Origin: an uncultured Blautia sp.
GTDB taxonomy: Bacteria; Bacillota; Clostridia; Lachnospirales; Lachnospiraceae
DNA length: 64,000 nt
Direction of reading: 5' to 3'
NCBI GenBank assembly: GCA_900540785.1
Contig: UQHF01000001.1
Span: forward strand, 144,896 to 208,895
Shown here: positions 59,810 through 64,000 of the stretch, piece by piece
Numbering within the stretch: position 1 is the first letter of the stretch
Layout: each line of letters begins with the position of its first letter
Translations under genes and position numbers: made by a program
Notes under the pieces: model-generated
What the model was told of the DNA's origin: nothing
What the model saw: the letters and a program-made list of their open reading frames with translations, nothing else
The model's database searches: none

Positions 59810-60607
59810 ATGAAAACAAAAATGACAACGGCAGAGTTTGCCAGACTTCACGAAGTAAATAAACGCACTCTTCACTACTACGATTCCATCGGACTCTTTT
59901 CCCCCAAAGAAAAGGGGGAAAACGGTTATCGATATTACGATGCTTCCCAGAGTATGGATTTTGAATACATTCGTATGCTGAAGGAACTGAATATGAGCAT
60001 AAGCGAGATTTTGCAATATGCAGAAAATCCAAATACGGAAGATTTTCTCGCCATCGCAGACAAGAAGCTAAAAGAAATCAATGCGGAAATCCTTCGCCTG
60101 AAAAGAACGAGACAAATTCTTGAGACAAAAAAAGAGCAGACAGAAATATGCCAAAATCTCATCTCTGACAGCATTACTGTTATAGAATGCCCAGAAGAAA
60201 AATATCTTACTGTACCTTTCGATTTTGAAGAGGACGATATGGATCTTGTTTTTTCCTTTGCAAAAAATACCTGGGGGATCGAACAGTGCAGAATGGGGAT
60301 TGGAAGTTTTCTCGCTCTTGATAAAATTAAAAAAGATGATTTCCGAATTTATAATGGACTCTTTACCCCTGCTATGAATGATGTCCCATCGGAAAACCTT
60401 CATATAAAACCTGCCGGGAAATATCTCTGCGGCTATCAGAAAGGAACCTGGGAAAAACTGCCCGTTCTTTACAGAAAAATGCTTTCTTATGCTTCAGACC
60501 ACCACATGACTCTTACAGGATATGCCTATGAAATGGGAATGAATGACTTTGTAATTTCCAACAAAAAGGACTATATCACCAGAATTGTAATACAAATTTT
60601 ACCTTAA
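59810..60607 (+). CDS. MerR family regulator with GyrI-like domain
   Basis: The 265-residue protein has the MerR winged helix (MTTAEFARLHEVNKRTLHYYDSIGLF, GYRYYDASQSMDF), a coiled-coil dimer helix (about 75-110) and a C-terminal effector domain (about 125-265) of the GyrI/BmrR type. It likely senses an organic ligand and activates the divergent GNAT gene. AAGGAGG lies five bases before the chosen ATG; an earlier reading from 59765 would lie in the promoter. Confidence 0.9.
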   Translation: MKTKMTTAEFARLHEVNKRTLHYYDSIGLFSPKEKGENGYRYYDASQSMDFEYIRMLKELNMSISEILQYAENPNTEDFLAIADKKLKEINAEILRLKRTRQILETKKEQTEICQNLISDSITVIECPEEKYLTVPFDFEEDDMDLVFSFAKNTWGIEQCRMGIGSFLALDKIKKDDFRIYNGLFTPAMNDVPSENLHIKPAGKYLCGYQKGTWEKLPVLYRKMLSYASDHHMTLTGYAYEMGMNDFVISNKKDYITRIVIQILP

Positions 60608-60652
60608 TTTTTTTGTACGCACCAACAAATTAGTAAGAAAATGCAAAAAAAC

Positions 60653-60680
60653 TTGAGCTTTTTCAAATTTTCCATATAAT
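60653..60680 (+). promoter_or_regulatory. Promoter of carB
   Basis: TTGAGC (60653-60658) and TATAAT (60675-60680) are 16 bases apart. The expected leader is only about 25 bases, so there is no room for a pyrimidine attenuator between this promoter and carB. Confidence 0.7.
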
Positions 60681-60709
60681 AAGTAGTAGTAACGAAGGAG
60701 GAAAATAAT

Positions 60710-63700
60710 ATGCCTAAAAGAACTGACATACATAAAGTACTGATTATTGGCTCCGGTCCTATTATTATCGGACAGGCATGCGAATTTGACTATTCCGGAA
60801 CACAGGCTTGCAAAGCGCTTCGTAAACTGGGATATGAGATTGTACTGGTAAATTCCAATCCGGCAACTATCATGACTGACCCGGAGACAGCAGATGTCAC
60901 ATACATCGAGCCGCTTAACGTGGAACGTCTGGAACAGATTATCGCAAAAGAACGCCCGGACGCGCTGCTTCCAAACCTCGGAGGACAGTCCGGCCTTAAC
61001 CTGTGTGCAGAGTTAAACAAAGCAGGTATTCTCGAGAAATACAATGTAGAAGTAATCGGTGTGCAGGTTGATGCCATTGAGCGCGGAGAAGACCGCGTGG
61101 AATTTAAAAAAGCAATGGACGCACTTGGCATTGAAATGGCAAGAAGTGAAGTTGCCTACTCTGTAGAAGAAGCCTTAAAAATCGCAGATGAACTGGGATA
61201 CCCGGTTGTTCTCCGTCCGGCATACACAATGGGCGGCGCAGGCGGCGGTCTTGTATACAACAGAGAAGAGCTGAAAACCGTATGCGCAAGAGGTCTCCAG
61301 GCAAGTCTCGTAGGACAGGTTCTTGTAGAAGAATCTATTCTCGGCTGGGAAGAGCTTGAGCTGGAAATCGTCCGTGACGCAGACAACAACATGATCACAG
61401 TCTGCTTTATCGAAAATATCGACCCTCTTGGTGTACATACAGGAGACTCTTTCTGTTCCGCACCAATGCTTACTATCTCCGAAGAATGCCAGAAACGTCT
61501 TCAGGAGCAGGCATATAAAATCGTAGAATCTGTACAGGTAATCGGCGGTACAAACGTACAGTTTGCCCATGATCCTGTAACAGACCGTATCATTGTTATT
61601 GAGATCAACCCGCGTACTTCCCGATCCTCTGCCCTTGCTTCCAAAGCAACCGGCTTCCCGATCGCCCTTGTATCCGCAATGCTTGCTGCAGGTCTTACAC
61701 TGAAAGATATTCCTTGCGGAAAATACGGAACTCTTGATAAATACGTTCCGGACGGGGATTACGTAGTAATTAAATTTGCGCGCTGGGCATTTGAAAAATT
61801 CAAAGGCGTAGAAGACAAGCTCGGCACACAGATGCGTGCTGTAGGCGAAGTTATGAGCATCGGAAAAACTTACAAAGAAGCGTTCCAGAAAGCGATCCGA
61901 AGCCTGGAAACAGGACGCTACGGTCTTGGACATGCAGGAAACTTCGACAGCATGACAAAAGAAGAACTTCTGCATATCCTGGCAACTCCGTCCAGCGAAC
62001 GCCACTTTGTTATGTATGAAGCTCTCAGAAAAGGCGCTACTATCGAAGAGCTTCATGAGCTTACAAAAATCAAACCTTACTTTATTGAACAGATGAAAGA
62101 GCTTGTAGACGAAGAGAATGCACTTCTTGCAAACAAAGGAAGCCTTCCTTCTGACGAACTCCTGACCTCTGCAAAGAAAGATGGTTTCTCAGACAAATAT
62201 TTAAGCCAGATCCTGGAAATCCCGGAAGAAGACATCAGAAATCACCGCGCATCTATCGGTGTGGAAGAAGTATGGGAAGGTGTTCACGTAAGCGGAACAG
62301 AAGACAGCGCATACTACTACTCCACTTATAACGGCGAGGACAAAAATCCGGTTTCTGAAGAAAAACCGAAGATTATGATCCTCGGCGGCGGTCCAAACAG
62401 AATCGGTCAGGGTATTGAGTTCGACTACTGCTGTGTACACGCTTCTCTTGCCCTTAAAAAACTGGGATTTGAGACAATTATCGTAAACTGTAATCCAGAG
62501 ACAGTATCTACAGACTACGATACTTCCGATAAACTGTATTTTGAGCCTCTGACTCTGGAAGATGTATTAAGCATCTACAGAAAAGAAAAACCACTTGGCG
62601 TAATCGCTCAGTTCGGCGGACAGACACCGTTAAATCTCGCAGCAGAGCTTGAGAAAAACGGCGTAAAAATCCTTGGAACTTCCCCATCTGTCATCGATCT
62701 TGCAGAAGACCGCGACCTGTTCCGTGAAATGATGGAAAAACTGGAAATTCCAATGCCGGAATCCGGAATGGCAACCACTGTTGAAGAAGCGATCGAAATC
62801 GCAGAAAAAATCGGTTATCCGGTTATGGTCCGTCCTTCTTATGTACTTGGCGGACGCGGCATGGAAGTTGTATATGACCAGGAAAGTATGGCAAACTACA
62901 TGAAAGCAGCTGTCGGTGTAACACCGGACCGTCCGATCCTCATTGACCGTTTCTTAAATCATGCAATGGAATGTGAGGCAGATGCGATCAGCGACGGAAC
63001 ACACGCTTTCGTACCGGCTGTTATGGAGCATATCGAGCTTGCAGGCGTTCACTCCGGAGACTCTGCATGTATCATTCCTTCCGCTCATATTTCCGAGGAA
63101 AATGTAGCGACCATCAAGGAATATACACGCAGAATCGCGGAAGAAATGCACGTAAAAGGTCTTATGAATATGCAGTATGCCATTGAAAACGGCAAGGTTT
63201 ACGTTCTGGAGGCAAACCCGAGAGCTTCAAGAACCGTTCCGCTTGTATCAAAGGTATGCAACATTCGTATGGTTCCTCTTGCAACTGATATTATTACTTC
63301 TGAAATTACGGGACGTCCTTCTCCTGTTGCATCATTAAAAGAGCAGGAAATTCCATACTTCGGAGTAAAAGAAGCAGTCTTCCCGTTCAACATGTTCCAG
63401 GAGGTTGACCCGATCCTCGGACCGGAAATGCGCTCCACAGGAGAAGTTCTCGGACTTGCTCCGTCCTACGGTGAAGCCTTCTACAAAGCACAGGAAGCAA
63501 CACAGGCAAAACTTCCTCTTGAGGGAACTGTCCTGATTTCCGTAAACCGCAAGGACAAAGAAGAAGTTGTAGAAGTGGCAAAACTATTCCACGAAGACGG
63601 CTTTAAGATCCTGGCAACAGGAAATACCTACGACCTGATCGATCAGGCTGGAATTCCTGCTGAAAAAGTGAAAAAGCTTTCTGAGGGACGTCCGAATGTC

Positions 63701-63934
63701 CTTGATTTAATTACAAACGGCAAGGTAGATCTGATCGTGAACTCTCCTGTTGGAAAAGACAGTATCCATGACGACAGCTACCTCCGTAAGGCAGCGATCA
63801 AGGCAAAAGTTCCTTACATGACTACCATCGCAGCAGCAAAAGCAACTGCAAAAGGTATCCGCTATGTGAATAAACACGGAGCGGAAGAACTGAAATCTCT
63901 CCAGGAGCTTCACAGCGAAATCCACGATAAATAA
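60710..63934 (+). CDS. carB: Carbamoyl phosphate synthase large subunit
   Basis: CarB makes carbamoyl phosphate for pyrimidines and arginine from bicarbonate, ATP and ammonia delivered by the CarA glutaminase. The 1074-residue protein has the two homologous ATP-grasp halves (GSGPIIIGQACEFDYSG near the start and GGGPNRIGQGIEFDYCC near residue 560) and a C-terminal MGS-like allosteric domain with ILATGNTYDLID and NSPVGK. AAGGAGG precedes the ATG. carA is not adjacent, so the small subunit must be encoded elsewhere or this is a second copy. Confidence 0.96.
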   Translation: MPKRTDIHKVLIIGSGPIIIGQACEFDYSGTQACKALRKLGYEIVLVNSNPATIMTDPETADVTYIEPLNVERLEQIIAKERPDALLPNLGGQSGLNLCAELNKAGILEKYNVEVIGVQVDAIERGEDRVEFKKAMDALGIEMARSEVAYSVEEALKIADELGYPVVLRPAYTMGGAGGGLVYNREELKTVCARGLQASLVGQVLVEESILGWEELELEIVRDADNNMITVCFIENIDPLGVHTGDSFCSAPMLTISEECQKRLQEQAYKIVESVQVIGGTNVQFAHDPVTDRIIVIEINPRTSRSSALASKATGFPIALVSAMLAAGLTLKDIPCGKYGTLDKYVPDGDYVVIKFARWAFEKFKGVEDKLGTQMRAVGEVMSIGKTYKEAFQKAIRSLETGRYGLGHAGNFDSMTKEELLHILATPSSERHFVMYEALRKGATIEELHELTKIKPYFIEQMKELVDEENALLANKGSLPSDELLTSAKKDGFSDKYLSQILEIPEEDIRNHRASIGVEEVWEGVHVSGTEDSAYYYSTYNGEDKNPVSEEKPKIMILGGGPNRIGQGIEFDYCCVHASLALKKLGFETIIVNCNPETVSTDYDTSDKLYFEPLTLEDVLSIYRKEKPLGVIAQFGGQTPLNLAAELEKNGVKILGTSPSVIDLAEDRDLFREMMEKLEIPMPESGMATTVEEAIEIAEKIGYPVMVRPSYVLGGRGMEVVYDQESMANYMKAAVGVTPDRPILIDRFLNHAMECEADAISDGTHAFVPAVMEHIELAGVHSGDSACIIPSAHISEENVATIKEYTRRIAEEMHVKGLMNMQYAIENGKVYVLEANPRASRTVPLVSKVCNIRMVPLATDIITSEITGRPSPVASLKEQEIPYFGVKEAVFPFNMFQEVDPILGPEMRSTGEVLGLAPSYGEAFYKAQEATQAKLPLEGTVLISVNRKDKEEVVEVAKLFHEDGFKILATGNTYDLIDQAGIPAEKVKKLSEGRPNVLDLITNGKVDLIVNSPVGKDSIHDDSYLRKAAIKAKVPYMTTIAAAKATAKGIRYVNKHGAEELKSLQELHSEIHDK

Positions 63935-63947
63935 TACAAACTATAAG

Positions 63948-64000
63948 ATCGAGTAGGAGGCGGTGACTAACCGCCGTCCTCTCACACCACCGTGCGTACC
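63948..64000 (-). mobile_element. 3' end of a group II intron, partial
   Basis: On the minus strand the sequence reads through a GGTGGTGTGAGAGG stretch (domain V end). A short GC hairpin with an unpaired A (GGCGG-TTAGT-CACCGCC, domain VI) follows, then CCTACTCGAT at the boundary. This ending is one I recognise from bacterial group II introns that carry a reverse transcriptase. The intron body and any reverse transcriptase lie beyond the right edge. It sits 14 bases after the carB stop codon, in the opposite direction. Confidence 0.7.

Noticed and set aside
61175..62056. A 293-codon minus-strand frame inside carB
   Set aside because: It is antisense to a highly conserved gene, has no ribosome site and is rich in Cys and Phe, as expected from a reversed reading frame.
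1..64000. CRISPR array, tRNA or rRNA genes, complete insertion sequences
   Set aside because: I saw no regularly spaced repeats, tRNA-like cloverleaf clusters with T-loop motifs, rRNA sequence or transposase with terminal inverted repeats. A covariance search would be needed to exclude divergent RNAs.

Overview
The window looks like a chromosomal segment of a low-GC, Gram-positive gut anaerobe of the class Clostridia, most likely family Lachnospiraceae. This rests on gene content and protein sequence: a FabT/FabK-type fatty acid operon with a fused accDA, an EFR1-type flavodoxin-ferredoxin, a GH112 phosphorylase, a secreted GH2 beta-galactosidase, and strong AGGAGG ribosome binding sites. The genus cannot be fixed from the sequence alone. 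Most genes lie on the minus strand, so operons read right to left.

Left part (1-12.2 kb). The start of an F-type ATP synthase operon (atpB, atpE, partial atpF) runs off the left edge. Upstream of it lie birA, a WYL-domain regulator and a small membrane protein. A seven-gene operon follows (MBL-fold hydrolase, nicotinamidase-like hydrolase, endonuclease Q-like PHP protein, phosphoesterase, a membrane-anchored protein, lrgA, lrgB), closed by a hairpin terminator. A plus-strand MATE exporter and nth converge on an OGG1-type glycosylase across a shared terminator. An orphan HicB-like gene comes next.

Fatty acid operon (12.2-21.8 kb). fabH, acpP, fabK, fabD, fabG, fabF, accB, fabZ, accC and the accDA fusion are followed by fabT. 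A FabT-like palindrome lies directly on the transcription start of the operon promoter, so the pathway and its repressor appear to form one feedback circuit.

Carbohydrate and accessory region (21.8-36.6 kb). A large secreted beta-galactosidase has a LamG-like domain inserted in it, and two direct repeats with 21-bp spacing lie upstream of its promoter. A tight five-gene operon follows (P-loop kinase-like protein, 47-aa membrane protein, flavodoxin-ferredoxin, alpha/beta hydrolase, condensation-type acyltransferase with a membrane domain). Then come a GH112 phosphorylase, a uracil/xanthine permease, an XRE regulator and an Rpn-family nuclease.

Polyamine operon (36.6-41.9 kb). GNAT, HD hydrolase, potA, potB and a potC-potD fusion. 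PotA carries an unusual insertion of two Ig-like repeats inside its TOBE region.

Twin transporter region (42-57 kb), the most interesting part. Two complete Opp/Nik-type ABC importers lie side by side. One is flanked by two related SAM-dependent methyltransferases. The other follows a MerR regulator and ends in an ABC exporter half-transporter and a 55-aa protein. The upstream promoter regions of both share a 27-bp GC-box element next to the -35 box, and the MerR gene is followed by a textbook MerR promoter with a 19-bp spacer. Together these suggest one co-regulated uptake and modification system for a small ligand, possibly a metal complex or modified peptide. That function is inference.

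Right end (57-64 kb). A MarR-MATE operon with a perfect palindromic operator, a GNAT gene divergent from a second MerR regulator, carB without carA, and the 3' end of what appears to be a group II intron on the minus strand.
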